Source: Cryptomeria japonica (lineage: Eukaryota > Streptophyta > Pinopsida > Cupressales > Cupressaceae). From it: a DNA stretch of 64,000 bases. The position numbers and the translations under genes were made by a program. The stretch is from contig NC_081405.1 in the NCBI RefSeq assembly GCF_030272615.1, positions 23,143,772-23,207,771 of the forward strand, in the 5' to 3' direction. The first letter of the stretch is position 1; the number at the start of each line of letters is the position of its first letter. Shown here piece after piece: positions 22,349 to 33,678 of the stretch. The notes below the pieces were generated by a model. It was not told where the DNA came from and did no database searches. It saw only the letters and a list, made by a program, of their open reading frames with translations.

Positions 22349-23443
22349 TTCCTCAAATGCTTCACTCTCCAGGGTCCCCTAGGTGTACGACTCACCCTTG
22401 CGAGTAAGCTTGTCCAAGGGGTGGGATATTTGTGCAAATTTTTATATGAACCTCCTATAGTAACCAATATGGCCCAGGAAGGACTTTACCCCGGTGACAT
22501 CCGTAGGAGGCTCCATCTCCACGATCACCCATATTTTGTCTGGGTCTGTCTTCAGACTTGCTTTGCATACAATGTGCCCAGGCAATTTTCCTTGTGGCAC
22601 CATAAATCATCATTTTTTTATATTAAGGGCCAGCCTTGTCCTTTGACATCTCTCCATGCACTCTCTGAGGGCTGCCAAATGTGTATCTTGCTCGCTATAG
22701 ATGGACCAGTCATTGAGGAAGGATTTAAAATTCCCTACCGACATCTTGTCAAATATGTGTAGTATAATTCGCTGGAATGTTGCAGGTGCATTGCATAGGC
22801 CAAATGGCATCCGGTTGTATGAATAGACACCATCTTCGACCACGAAGGTGGTATTCAGTTTATCTTCCTCGGCGATTGAGATCTGGTTATATCCGGAGAA
22901 TCCATCCATAAATGAGTACATCTCATGGCCGGCCACCTCCTCCGGTATGCTATCCATAAACGAGATTGGGAAGGGGTCTTTAATCGTAACTGCATTGAGA
23001 CACCAGAAGTCCACACAAATCCTTATTTGGTTAGCCTCCTTCTTTAATGAAATGACTATGGGAAACACCCATTCACTTGTCTGTACTTTGAAAATGATAC
23101 CAGCCTACAACATTTTTTCTCTCTCTTCGTTCACCCGCGCTGCATAGTTGCGATTCATCCGGTATGGTCTTTTTTGTACAGGTCGGGCTCCGAGTACTAA
23201 CGGGATGCGGTGCATGCACAGTTCGGGAGGTACCCCCTTCAAGTCTTTATACGTCCATGCAAAGATGTCTTTAAACTCTAGAAATATTTTGAAGGCCGTT
23301 GCCTTCAGCACGGGATCCCAGTCATCCCCGACTAATATATTATGTGGGTCCTCCTCCTTTCCCAGGTTTGTTGCCTTCAGCTTGAACTCTTCAAATTGAA
23401 TTGGCTTGTCCTTCTCAAACTGATGTGCGGGTGCCTCGTCCAC
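22349..23443 (-). pseudogene. T4 pol: reverse transcriptase part
   Basis: Same frame as the rest of pol. RT blocks seen: MHRIPLVLGARPVQKRPYRM before RT; ISLKKEANQIRICVDFWCLN; YSFMDGFSGYNQISIAEEDK; YNRMPFGLCNAPATFQR; then FLNDWSIYS where gypsy RT normally has (F/Y)xDD. The first catalytic Asp is Asn, consistent with a GAT to AAT transition. Stops at 23102-23104 and 22607-22609. Confidence 0.9.
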
Positions 23444-24660
23444 TCAAGCTTCCCCCTTCTTATATTCTCTATATTTCAGAGGGAAGACCTCCTTATCAGT
23501 GGGCTCCTCTATCTGCAACATGTTGCATTGAAAAAGTTTGTAGTCCTCCATTTGCCAATGGAAGAGCCCGTTGAGTGAGCACACCTCATCTTCGGAACAT
23601 TCCTCCAATTCGAGTACCCCTTCACTTTTTGGCTCCATCGTGTTCTTGCCTTTGCTTTCGTCGAAACCCCATTCCCATTTATTAGAGTCCTCTAAGTCCG
23701 ATTCGGAAGAGGCGAGCTCTTCGCCAACATCTTGGGTCCATAGGTCAATGATATATTTTTGCCCTCCCTTCTCTATGGAGAGTGTATTTTTCTTCCAGTT
23801 ATGGTTCACCCTCGCGGTGATCAACCACACTCTCCCCAGGATGGCATCATAGCCTTTCTTTTTTAAGGGAATAACTACAAAATCTAACAGGAAGGGTTGC
23901 ATACCAATTGTCACTTGTTGGGCCATCAATATGCCGAGTGGCTTGATGTCGTGTTGGTCGGCTCCCACCAGATTGAATGTGGGTGGCCACAGGGTGGGTT
24001 TCTCCAACCTCTTCCATGTCTCTTCTGGTAGTACATTAACCCCAACACCCCCGTCCACAATGGTGTCCTTTAGAATGGTCCCAAGGATGCCCATTTCTAC
24101 CACAGCTGGGTGTCTACCATTGTTCAAGGCTAGTAACATCGGGTCAGTCAAAGGGCTGATGGGAACCTCCACCTATGGTACACTCGAAGGTGTGTGTGTG
24201 GTGCTTTTCACATTGCTGAGGATGGCAGTCCTCAAATGTGGCATGGAGTCTAGAAGGTCTTTTACCTTTATCGGCACCTCCATCTGCAAGACTTGCCCAA
24301 TGATATTCTTTTGTGCTTTCAGGTGGGTTGAGGGACTCATCATCTTCATGTTCTTCCATCCTTCTGCCACCATCTCCTGTTCAATGTCGGCCTTCACCTC
24401 CCGCAGTCTCTCGTTCTCTGTGCGGGGGTTGGGATACGTTGCCTTCTTCACTTGCGTGCGAGTGATTGCCAATAATTCTTTGTCTTCATTCGTCTTCTCA
24501 ATATTGAGCAGATTCACCCCCAGCTTAGGAGATTTTGTGTCATCGTGATCACCGAGGCCGCACCATCTACACAGGCTCTGGGGGGTTTCAGTATTCTGGC
24601 ACTCCCAAGCAAAGTGCCCCCATTGGTTGCAGGTCTGACATTAAACTATTGGCTGCCCTT
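23444..24660 (-). pseudogene. T4 zinc-knuckle linker and aspartic protease part
   Basis: In the pol frame. A knuckle CQTCNQWGHFAWEC (about 24645-24600) is followed by CRWCGLGDHDD, a partial second one. After a spacer, the protease active-site region reads TIVDGGVGVNVLPEETW (about 24065-24015), a variant of the DTG/DSG motif like that of other plant gypsy elements, followed by LGRVWLITARVNHNW (flap/C-terminal block). A stop separates it from the RT part at 23444. Confidence 0.8.
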
Positions 24661-24839
24661 AGCGTCATACTGCATTCTGCTCTGATTGTTGTTGTTGTTG
24701 CCTCTCCCTCCTCTTCAGTTACCTCTATAACCACCGGATGATGCAGTGGCATCAACTTGCGACTGGGCGGAGCCCGCTGCTGCAGATAGTGAGGGTTGCT
24801 CTTGCGTGAAGAATACTCGGTTCCCTTTTGTTTTCATGT

Positions 24840-26610
24840 TTTAGGGACACTCTTTGACGACGTGTCCCAACATTTGGCAAATTTTGCAGAATGCCTTCTT
24901 CGGGCAGGTGCCTTTTGTGTGACCTTCTTCCTTACATTTTGTGCACCACACGTCTTCATTTTTACTCATGCTTCCTTTCTTGTTCTTAAATTCCTTCATC
25001 ATACGGTGCATATCCTTTTGAAGAGCTTACACCTTCTTACTTGATGATTCATCACTCCTGCTTTCTCCCGAGGACTCCTCTTTTGCAGAGGACTTGTTCT
25101 TTTTCTTTCGTGATATTTTGCTCTCACTTTCCAAATCCATCGCGCGGTTGTATGAGTCATCGTATGAGGTGGGCGGTACAATTTTCATCTTTCTTCGTAG
25201 GGATGACCGCAACCCTTTCATGAACCATCTCTTCTTTAATCCGTCAGCCGGTTAGTTCTCCATCTTCCCCAGTAACTCCTTTAACCGTCGGCTATATGTT
25301 CGCACTATCTCGTGCTTTCCCTGCTTTGTGCTTAATATCTTCGCCACGATCTCATTATCATCTCAAAGGAGTCAAAACTCCGTCTTGAAAGCTTTTTGTA
25401 GTTCATCCCATATTCCCACCTTTGCTTTATCTACATCAGAGTACCAATCAATGGCTACCCATCTCAGGGTGGTAGGGAACTGCACCACCCAATCCACTTT
25501 GTCAACCACCTCGTTGGCTGGCCATATTTTCTCACACGTACGGCAGTGCCGTACAGGGTCATCTTTTCCATATCCGTTGAATTTGGGCAACTTCTGTTTG
25601 CTCACCATTGCGCTTCTTACCTTCTGCGCACCTTGCCCTCTGGAACCTCCAAGGTTCGTACCTCCCGGGATTGGCCCTCCAGGTCCACTACCGCCGCCTT
25701 GCCCTCCGGAACCTCCAAAGTTCCTACCTCCTGAGTTTGGCCCTCTAGGTCCACTACCGCCAGGTACTCCGGAAACTAGTCTGCTAGGTCCCACTGGACT
25801 ACCTTGACTACCAGGCATGGCTAAGCCTGACCCAAATAGATTGCTTCTGCTACAGTGCCCCTATGTCCTCCCGACACCTTCAGTTACACCAGTATCTCCT
25901 ACTTCTCTGGTCTCAGTTTCGGTCTCCTTCTCCCTCATGGTCTCATCCTCTCGTCTGAGTAGTGTGTATGGTTCTACCGTACTCCCATCACGAATTTCTT
26001 CCAATGTGAGGGAAAGGTCCCCCAGTTGCTTCCGTGTGGTTTCAATTAAATTCGAGACTTGGCCCTCGCCATTTTTGTTGTTCTTTCCGCTCAGTTCCTC
26101 TATGATTCCCTTTAACCGTCTCCTACGTTCGACCTGTTGTTCGACAATCAATGCTCATTGGGCTGCTTCAACCTCTTCCACATATTCCTTTTTACTTTTG
26201 TCCTTATTTAATAGATTGGGCATCAATTCTAATTCCACCTTATGAACAAAATATCACATTTAAAACAAGAACACCTTCTTATTAATTCATCCTCTTGTAT
26301 ACAATGTATGTTAACATAATTCCTATGACTATGGCAGTGTTCTTCTTTTTCGTAGTTTAGGGATTGTTTGTCCTTTGTCGGGTTTCATCACGCTCATCTT
26401 CTTCTCATTGACACCTCTCCTCGTACTGCCCCAAGATCTGTTGATGGCGGTTTTCGCGATAGGTTTCCTCTTGGCGGTTCTGGAGAGCAAGAAACGCTTG
26501 AGCCAACAATTTGGGAAGGTTGGTCATCAACTGGTTCACTGCAGGGTTCACTGATAACGCAGACCACACAACACTTTTGAGCATGTCTTCTTGCATAGCT
26601 TCCCTTCATA
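24840..26610 (-). pseudogene. T4 gag
   Basis: A frame of 26151-24840 holds an Arg/Glu-rich helical start, a Gly/Pro-rich repeat segment (about 25800-25640, GGSGGQGGGSGPGGP), the capsid-like core (KLPKFNGYGKDDPVRHCRTC, LRWVAIDWYSDVDKAKVGIW), a basic Ser/Lys region and two zinc knuckles (CTKCKEEGHTKGTC and CKICQMLGHVVKEC, 24945-24850). The N-terminal piece 26609-26394 is in another frame. The gag frame and the pol frame differ: the change falls between 24840 and 24660 and could be an indel or an original gag/pol frameshift. Confidence 0.8.
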
Positions 26611-26780
26611 CGTGGGTTTCAATTGTTGCATGAAGGATGCACCAGAAGTCCACAATTAGTGTTCTCTCTCCATCGAACCATTCTTCCGCCTCTTCTCCCT
26701 CAGGGGTGCTTGTCCCTTAATCCAGGGGTTGGCCCATTATCGTCATGCCATATGGGTTACTCCCATTCCCAGGTTTGAAA

Positions 26781-26797
26781 TCAGCAGCGACGCCAAA
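26781..26797 (-). other. T4 primer-binding site
   Basis: On the minus strand the LTR end TTTACCC...CAAACA is followed by TTTGGCGTCGCTGCTGA. TGGCGTCGCTGCT resembles TGGCGCCGTTGCC, the tRNA-Asp-type site of Athila/Tat elements, with a few changes. Confidence 0.6.
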
Positions 26798-27092
26798 TGT
26801 TTGCCTCACTGGGTAAACAGAAGGAGTACATAAGTAATGCAGAAATGAACAATGCAAGTACAACATGAATACGAGAATAAGCTTTCCATTAATGACTGAG
26901 AATGCATCCAATGTCCATAATATTATCTGTCGTAAACATCACCTGCTTCAATACCTGCAGGTAGTACAATATATAACAGTCGAAGGGGTGCGATACAACC
27001 GTCGTGACTCTAACTACCTACCCGTCAGCTAACTAACTACTAACAAATAACATTACTACCAAAACAAAAGATATACATATTTCCCGACAACA
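26798..27092 (-). repeat. T4 right LTR (5' LTR)
   Basis: 295 bases, paired with 17074-17368. It supplies a short readthrough tail (VVGKYVYLLFW) to the interrupted T3 gag frame. Confidence 0.95.
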
Positions 27093-27097
27093 TGTTC
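27093..27097. repeat. T4 target-site duplication, right copy (TGTTC)
   Basis: Matches 17069-17073 exactly. Confidence 0.95.
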
Positions 27098-28165
27098 TAC
27101 TAGTGAGGGAATAGTCTCATCAACATTCTGATCTGTCTTTCTAATCCATTGTTTTGAAAATTTTTGCTTTACCTCATCAACCTTTTCTTTGCCTTTCAAA
27201 CTGGGTCCTTTATTATTTGTCGGTGAAGTCTTGCTTCTACAAAATTTTGCAATATGTCCAATTTTGTTACAAGCATAACAAGTCACATTATTCTTCTGAA
27301 TAGACTTTCGATATCCTATGTCAAGTTGTGTTCTGAATTGATTAGATAAGTGCCCAAATCTTCCACAAACATAACATCTTACATTCATTCTACAGTTTTC
27401 TGAATTATGACCAACTTTGTTGCATTTGGAACATTGACCGGTGGATGCATTAATGTTCTGCTTGTTTCTAGATCTACACTGATTTTCTCTATGACCATAT
27501 TTGTTATAGTTAAAGCATTTCCCATTAAATTTGTAAGCATTAGGTTGTCTTACCGGTTTACTGTGATCATGATTGTTTGCAGTACCAAAACTTTCTCCAA
27601 CTTCAAATCCAAGTCCATTTGTATCTCCATTAGGTCCCTAACTTTTCAGCATATCATCAAGTTCCTCTGAGCATTTCTTGAATTTATCTTTGTGTTGATT
27701 TGCAGTAGCCAACTCATTTTCCAGAATTCCCATTTGTCTCATAAGTTCAGTTTTATCATGTTGCATTTGAATCAGATTTGTCTTTAACATATCATTTTCA
27801 TGACTGAGCCTTAGATTTTCATTTCCAGCATCATTGAGTCTCCTAGTCAAGTCGTAGTCATTCTTCTTCCTATCTTCAATATCTTTACAAAATCTCATAG
27901 TCATATCTTGCATTTCATTCCTTGTAGTATTGTTTTCTTGTCTCATCTTGTTCACAAGTTCATTAAGAGTTTCCTTTTCATCATTATCACTATGCATCTT
28001 CTCATGAATTTCTTTTCTTTTATTTCTAGCAATAGTAAGATTCTCCTGAAGTCCTTGAATGAATTCATGTGCAGTCCTTAGATCATCTTCAAGTTTGATA
28101 TTTTTTAACTTCTCTGAATCATAGTCTACAAGAGCTCCTTCCAATTGCTTTCTTAAGTTCTCCAT
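27098..28165 (-). pseudogene. T3 gag-like protein: coiled coil plus four zinc knuckles
   Basis: The ATG at 28165 starts MENLRKQLEGALVDYDSEKL. About 170 residues form one long coiled coil (for example LEDDLRTAHEFIQGLQENL, ENDMLKTNLIQMQHDKTEL). One in-frame TAG at about 27638 separates it from the tail, which remains in the same frame. The tail holds four CCHC-type units: CFNYNKYGHRENQC (second Cys is Tyr), CSKCNKVGHNSENC (complete), CYVCGRFGHLSNQF (last Cys is Phe) and CYACNKIGHIAKFC (complete). The usual copia gag start (FxGxNYxxW) is absent, so this looks like the C-terminal half of a gag fused directly to the leader. Likely role: RNA binding and particle assembly. It begins about 60 bases after the primer site. 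T4 cuts it near its end. Confidence 0.8.
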
Positions 28166-28222
28166 CTGCACCGGTGTCAGAATCTTCCTCAAGCTATTAG
28201 GCTTTTGAAAATAGAGGACCAG

Positions 28223-28234
28223 GCTCTGATACCA
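28223..28234 (-). other. T3 primer-binding site, tRNA-iMet type
   Basis: Minus strand TGGTATCAGAGC, two bases after the LTR end CCTAACA. It is a perfect match to the usual copia primer site. Confidence 0.95.
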
Positions 28235-28749
28235 ATTGTTAGGATTAATGATAGTCCCAAAGATATTGAGGGGGGGCGGGGGTGAATCAGTATCTAATCG
28301 GTTAATAAAATATTTCACCTTATTAAGTATTTTTCATTCCAAAATAGTGTACCGGTAAATAAGAATTAATGCAGTAAATAGAAACAATAAAGACATCATA
28401 GAAAACACACCATAACACAAGATGTTTAACAAGGAAACCCAGTGTGGGAAAAACATCGGTGGGATTTGTGACCCACAATATTCACTCATTGGCCAATGAA
28501 TAAATATTACTTACAATGAGGGGCATGCACATGCAGGAAGGCCAACTACCTAGAGCTCACTCAATTTACAAGATAGAAGTCTCACTGACTTACAAAATGG
28601 ACTATGAAAATCCAATACAATGTACTGCTTCAAATCAGCATCAACTATGCTAGGTTCAGTACTGGTTTAAGCTCATTCTATAGCCAAAACCTTCGCTGTC
28701 AACTTATCTCTTTATACAAAAATATCATTCACTCATGCTATCCTTCTAC

Positions 28750-28754
28750 CATAC
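28750..28754. repeat. T5 target-site duplication, left copy (CATAC)
   Basis: CATAC abuts T5 at 28755 and recurs at 33679-33683. The uninterrupted left LTR of T3 has a single catac followed by ttctttcac at the corresponding place. Confidence 0.97.
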
Positions 28755-29186
28755 TGTTAGGGTTTCAAGCAGATCCGAAGCAAATATGAACTAACAATTA
28801 TATGCAGATTTAAATACAAAAGATAAAGAAATAAAAATAGCACACAGATAACACAGATATTTAACGTGGTTCACCCAGAATGGGTTACGTCCACCATACA
28901 CAGCCGTCCAATCTTTCTTATTATCCAGCAAAAATAGTACATCAACCTTACAATGCCTTAAGCATCCCAGCCGCTTATAACATGCATTTTTAGGGCAACA
29001 AACAAAGTCGGCCTTTTTTAGGGTTTTATTACAATGTCAGTTTTCATCAACAAAAAACGGCAAAAAAAAATTTCTCGGGGGCTGCCGCCCCCGAACCCCT
29101 GCTCGAGGCCCAGCCCGGCCCCGGACCCCAGCGAAGATACGTGCTGAGTGTACAGTACTTTGCTGATCAGTCGCCACATTTCAACA
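28755..29186 (-). repeat. T5 left LTR (3' LTR), 432 bp
   Basis: Begins tgttagggtttcaagc and ends catttcaaca on the plus strand. Compared with 33306-33678 it carries 59 extra bases, a GC-rich block at about 29081-29140 (tgccgcccccgaacccc...), in an otherwise AT-rich LTR. Confidence 0.97.
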
Positions 29187-29243
29187 ATCTCCCACTTGGA
29201 GACTAATCAAGCTCCACACCGAACAATCTCCCACTTGGAGACT
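29184..29243 (-). repeat. Duplicated polypurine tract of T5
   Basis: A 22-base segment (29183-29204) recurs exactly at 29222-29243. On the minus strand each contains CCAAGTGGGAGATTGTT, the polypurine tract. Only the copy next to 29186 is followed by the true LTR. Confidence 0.9.
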
Positions 29244-29322
29244 GATACTACACGACACCACTATACATGCAACATCCGCTGGATAAAACACTAGGACTTG
29301 ACTGGTATAAATTCCACAATTA

Positions 29323-32300
29323 TTAATCAAGAAGACCAACATAAACTGATGAAGAAATCAACTTCTCCTGTGGAACTGCCTTTGTGAACATATCGGCAGG
29401 ATTCTCACTTGTGTGAATCTTCTCAAGCCGTAACTGACCCTCCTCCAAAATAGTCTGGATGAAGTGGTATCTAAGCTGAATGTGCTTTGTCCTTGAATGA
29501 AAAGCAGAGTTCTTCGCAAGATGAATGGCACTCTGGCTATCAGTATACAATGAGCTATCCTCTTGTGTCTGACCCAATTCCTTCAGAAAACATTGCAACC
29601 AAATCATCTCTTTGCTGGCTTCTGTAGCAGCAACATACTCAGCTTCAGTGGTTGAAAGTGCAACAACCTTTTGCAGCCTAGAAATCCAACTGACTGCAGT
29701 TCCCCCTATAATAAAAACATACCCTGTAGTACTCCATGAATCAATATCATCCGCCAGATCAGAGTCAACAAATCCACTTAGAGAAGCATTAGATCCTTTG
29801 AAACATAATGCCTTCGTAGTAGTTCCTTTCAAATACCGAAGAATCCATTTCACAGCATTCCAATGTTCCATACCCGGATTACTCATAAACCTGCTCACAA
29901 CTCCCACTGCATGTGTAATATCTGGCCTTGTGCATATCATTGCATACATCAGACTGCCAACAGCTGATGAATACGGGATGTTAGACATTTTATTAACCTC
30001 TTCCTGTGCCTTTGGACACATCTCCTTAGTCAATTTGAAATGACTAGCCAAAGGTGTACTAACTGCTTTTGCATCCTGCATGTTAAATCTTTTCAGGACC
30101 TTCTTTATATACTCACTTTGGGACAAATTCAAGGTTCTATTTTTCCTGTCCCGTGTAATCCTCATACCGAGAATTTGCTTAGCTGCACCCAAATCCTTCA
30201 TAGCAAATGACCTGACTAATTTCTGTTTAAGATCATTTATATGTTGCATGTTAGACCCAGCAACAAGCATGTCATCAACATAAAGCAACAGGATAATATA
30301 ACTGCCATTATCAAATCTCTTAAAATATACACAATGATCAGAATGACATCTATGATAACTGTGTTCAGCCATGAAACTATCAAATTTTAAATACCATTGT
30401 CGGGGTGCTTGCTTTAGGCCATACAGACTTTTCTTCAACCTGCACACCAAGTTCTCCTTACCTTTGACCTCATATCCCTGTGGTTGCAACATGTAAATTT
30501 CCTCCTCCAAATCTCTATGGAGAAAAGCTGTTTTGACATCTAATTGTTCAAGATGTAAATCATCTGCAGCCACAAGACTAAGTACAGTTCTAATTGAAGT
30601 CATTTTTACAACTGGAGAAAATATTTCATCATAATCTATACCCTTTTTCTATGCAAAACCTTTTATCACAAGTCTGGCCTTATATCTTTTCTGACCTCCT
30701 TCCTCCTCCTTCAGCCGATAAACCCATTTGTTAGGTAAGGCTCTTTTTTCTGCAGGTAGAGGAACTAAGTCCCAAGTCTTATTTTTCATCAGGGAGTCCA
30801 TCTCCTCTTTCATGCCTAGCTGCCACTGTTGTTTGGCATCCACCTGCATTGCTTCTTCATATTCTTCTGGTTCACCAGAATCCGTTAATAAAATAGAATA
30901 CAAAGAAGGAGAAAATCTTTCAGGGGGTCTACTTGTCCTCGTAGAACGTCTAACACTTGCAGGAGTTTGTGGGACAATCTGTTGTTGCTGAGCATCAGGT
31001 ACTTGTGGCATTTCATTTTCAGGAATCTCATCCAACACCACATATTCTTGTTTGTCCTGTTCATGCTTCTTTTCCTGCATCTTCTCTTTATACATAACCT
31101 TCTCATTGAATATAACATCTCTACTTCTAATTATTTTCTTATTTTCAAAATCCAATAACCGATAGCCATATTCATCTATCCCATATCCAATGAAGGTACA
31201 TTTCTGAGATTTAGCATCAAGCTTGGTTCTGTTTTCTTTATCAACATGGACAAAAGCTTCGCAACCAAAAGTTTTTAGAAAAGAATAATTTACCTTTTTA
31301 CCAGTCCATGCCTCCTCTGGAATACCACCATCCAAAGGGTTGAAGGTCCTCTATTTATCAAATAGACAGTAGTATGTACAGCATCTGCCCAAAAATGTAA
31401 GGGCAATCCAGCATGCAATCTCATGCTCCTCGCACGTTCCATGATGGTCCTATTCATTTTCTCTGACACACCATTTTCTTGTGGAGTTCCTGGAACTGTC
31501 TTCTGCTTTCGAATCCCATTTAAGGAACAGTAATCTTCAAATGTTTTACTGCAATACTCACCTCCATTATCCGATCTAAGACACTTCAACTTTTTTCCTG
31601 TCTCATTCTCAACCAAAGCTTTCCATTTCTTAAAAGTTTTAAAAACATCTTATTTTTGTTTTAGGAAATATACCCATGTTTTTCTGGTTGAGTCATCAAT
31701 AAAAATAACATAATAACAAGAGCCACCAAGAGATGATACCTGAGCCGGTCCCCATATATCTGAATGTACAAGCTCTAACTTCTCACTCTTCTTCTCTTTC
31801 CCAACCTTGAGAAATCTGACTCTTTTCTGTTTACCATAAACACAGTTTTCACATAACTCTAAATCAATCTTCTTTAGTCCTGGCAATAGATTTTTGGAGT
31901 GAAGGATTTTCATCCCTTTCTCACTCATGTGCCCAAGCCTATGGTGCCACATTATCGAATCTGTTCTTGCAACATTTATTGTTGTTGTCCCTGCAGTAAC
32001 TTTATCTGTAGCAGCTAAGGTAGAGTAAGTGTTACCAGTACATAGATATAATGTGCCTACCTTCGCACCTTTAGCTACTACTAATGATCCTTTAGTGACC
32101 TTCCACATACTGTCTGAGAATGTAACTATGCAACCTTCACTACCTAGTTGCCCTGCAGAAATTAAATTTCTTCTTAAATTAGGAACATGTCTTACCTCCT
32201 GCAGAAACCAGTCATTACCATTCTGCAACTTGATCTTTATCTTTCTTTTTCCAACAATTTGACAGGGCTCATCATCACCCAAATATACCTGTCCAAAATC

Positions 32301-33245
32301 ACCTTGAACATAATCTAGAAAATATTTTCTATGGGGTGTAGCATGAAATGAAGCTCCAGAATCTATTACCCAGGAATCATTAACATTATCCAAACATAAG
32401 ATTAAAGCATCTTGTAAAGTATTACTTGCAATATTAGCTTCCTTACTGTCATTTTCATTTTTGTCTCCTTCTTTGTTTTTCCGAGACCAACAGTCTTTCT
32501 TTAGATGACTAAGCTTTCCGCAGTACCAGCAATCTTTCTTTCCTCTAGATTGAGAGCGTCCTTTCTTTGACTTCCCTCGTGACTTCTCATTCCCAGGGCC
32601 TTTTCCTCTTTCCTTTGATCTTCCTTTGTTCTCCACATTCAAAACACTACCCGATGATGTTGGAGTCTCACCTGTGCTTTTCCTTCGCATTTTCTCGCTT
32701 AGGATAACACCAACAATATCATCAAATACCAAAGTATTTTTACCAGAGACAGAGTTACTTACAGCCATAACCAAGCTATTCCAGCTTTCTGGCAAAGAAC
32801 ATAAAATCAAGAGAGCCCTAACCTCTTCTGCAAAGGTAATTTTTACCGAAGACAATTGACTGGTAATTGTATTAAATTCATTTAAGTGCTCCGCTACAGA
32901 TCCTCCCTCACTCATTTTCAAATTAAACAAACGCTTCATAAGAAATACCTTATTTGAAGCCGAGGGTTTCTCATACAGCTTAGCCAATGTAGCCATCAAA
33001 TCTACAGTCATTTTTGCTTCTGTTATATTGAATGCTACAGATGACGCAAGGCACAATCGAATGGATCCTAGTGCCTTTCTATCTAAAATGTCCCACTCTT
33101 CATCTGATATTGTGGTCGGTTTCTTTGCCTTTCCTTCAAATGGCCGCCACAAATCCTTTTGATACAGGTAATCCTCCATCTGCATTTTCCATAACTGATA
33201 ATTCTGGCCGTTAAACTTTTCGACCTTGAATTTGGAATCCTCCAT
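29323..33245 (-). pseudogene. T5 gag-pol polyprotein, two stops and one frameshift
   Basis: ATG at 33245 (MEDSKFKVEKFNGQNYQLWK), about 50 bases after the primer site. Order: gag (UBN2-like core), zinc knuckle CWYCGKLSHLKKDC (about 32530-32490), protease WVIDSGASFHATP (about 32370), pre-integrase HHCC (WHHRLGHM, CENCVYGKQ), integrase core (HSDIWGPAQ, IDDSTRKTWVYF, RSDNGGEY, PQENGVSEKMNRT), RT ([54 protein letters not shown]) and RNase H (GFVDSDLADD, STTEAEYVAA, YTDSQSAIHLAKN). Breaks: TAA near 31647 between the first and second integrase Asp blocks; a frameshift near 31335; TAG at about 30646 just before KKGIDYDE. All catalytic motifs remain. About 1,307 codons, close to Tnt1 length. Confidence 0.95.
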
Positions 33246-33291
33246 TGCTCCCACTCAAATCTGAAAGTCCTGCCAATTTACAGAAAACCTC

Positions 33292-33303
33292 GCTCTGATA
33301 CCA
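33292..33303 (-). other. T5 primer-binding site, tRNA-iMet type
   Basis: Minus strand TGGTATCAGAGC, two bases after the 5' LTR end CCCTAACA. Confidence 0.95.
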
Positions 33304-33305
33304 AT

Positions 33306-33678
33306 TGTTAGGGTTTCAAGCAAATCCGAAGCAAATATGAACTAACAATTATATGCAGATTTAAATACAAAAGATAAAGAAATAAAAATAGGACACAGAT
33401 AACACAGATATTTAACGTGGTTCACCCAGAATGGGTTACGTCCACCATACACAGCCATCCAATCTTTCTTATTATCCAGCAAAAACAGTACATCAACCTT
33501 ACAATGCCTTAAGCATCCCAGCCGCTTATAACATGCATTTTTAGGGCAACAAACAAAGTCGACCTTTTTTAGGGTTTTATTACAATGTCGGTTTTCATCA
33601 ACAAAAAACGGCAAAAAAAATTTTCTCGGGGGCGGCTGAGTGTACAGTACTTTGTTGATCAGTTGCCACATTTCAACA
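33306..33678 (-). repeat. T5 right LTR (5' LTR), 373 bp
   Basis: Pairs with 28755-29186. I count about seven substitutions. The GC-rich 59-base block is absent here. Confidence 0.97.

Larger units (their letters stand above)
17074..27092 (-). mobile_element. T4: Ty3/gypsy retrotransposon with a downstream accessory ORF
   Basis: 10,019 bases with two 295-base LTRs and a perfect TGTTC duplication, inserted in the T3 gag. Order on its strand: LTR, primer site, gag with Gly-rich segment and zinc knuckles, protease, RT, RNase H, integrase, a 16-base tandem array, a 919-codon accessory ORF, polypurine tract, LTR. RT before integrase marks Ty3/gypsy. There is no chromodomain. The primer site resembles TGGCGCCGTTGCC used by Athila/Tat-type elements, and the long extra ORF also fits that branch. 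The element is richer in G+C than its surroundings. Confidence 0.95.
28755..33678 (-). mobile_element. T5: young, nearly intact Ty1/copia retrotransposon
   Basis: 4,924 bases with LTRs, a perfect CATAC duplication, primer site, polypurine tract and one gag-pol frame of about 1,307 codons with only two stops and one frameshift. LTRs differ by about 2 percent outside one 59-base indel. It is the least decayed element here. Domain order and length resemble the Tork/Tnt1 group of copia elements (my inference from motif style). The solo LTR at 3976-4365 belongs to the same family. Confidence 0.97.

Noticed and set aside
25328-25807. Pro-rich plus-strand frame resembling a cell-wall protein
   Set aside because: It is the complement of the Gly-rich segment of T4 gag.
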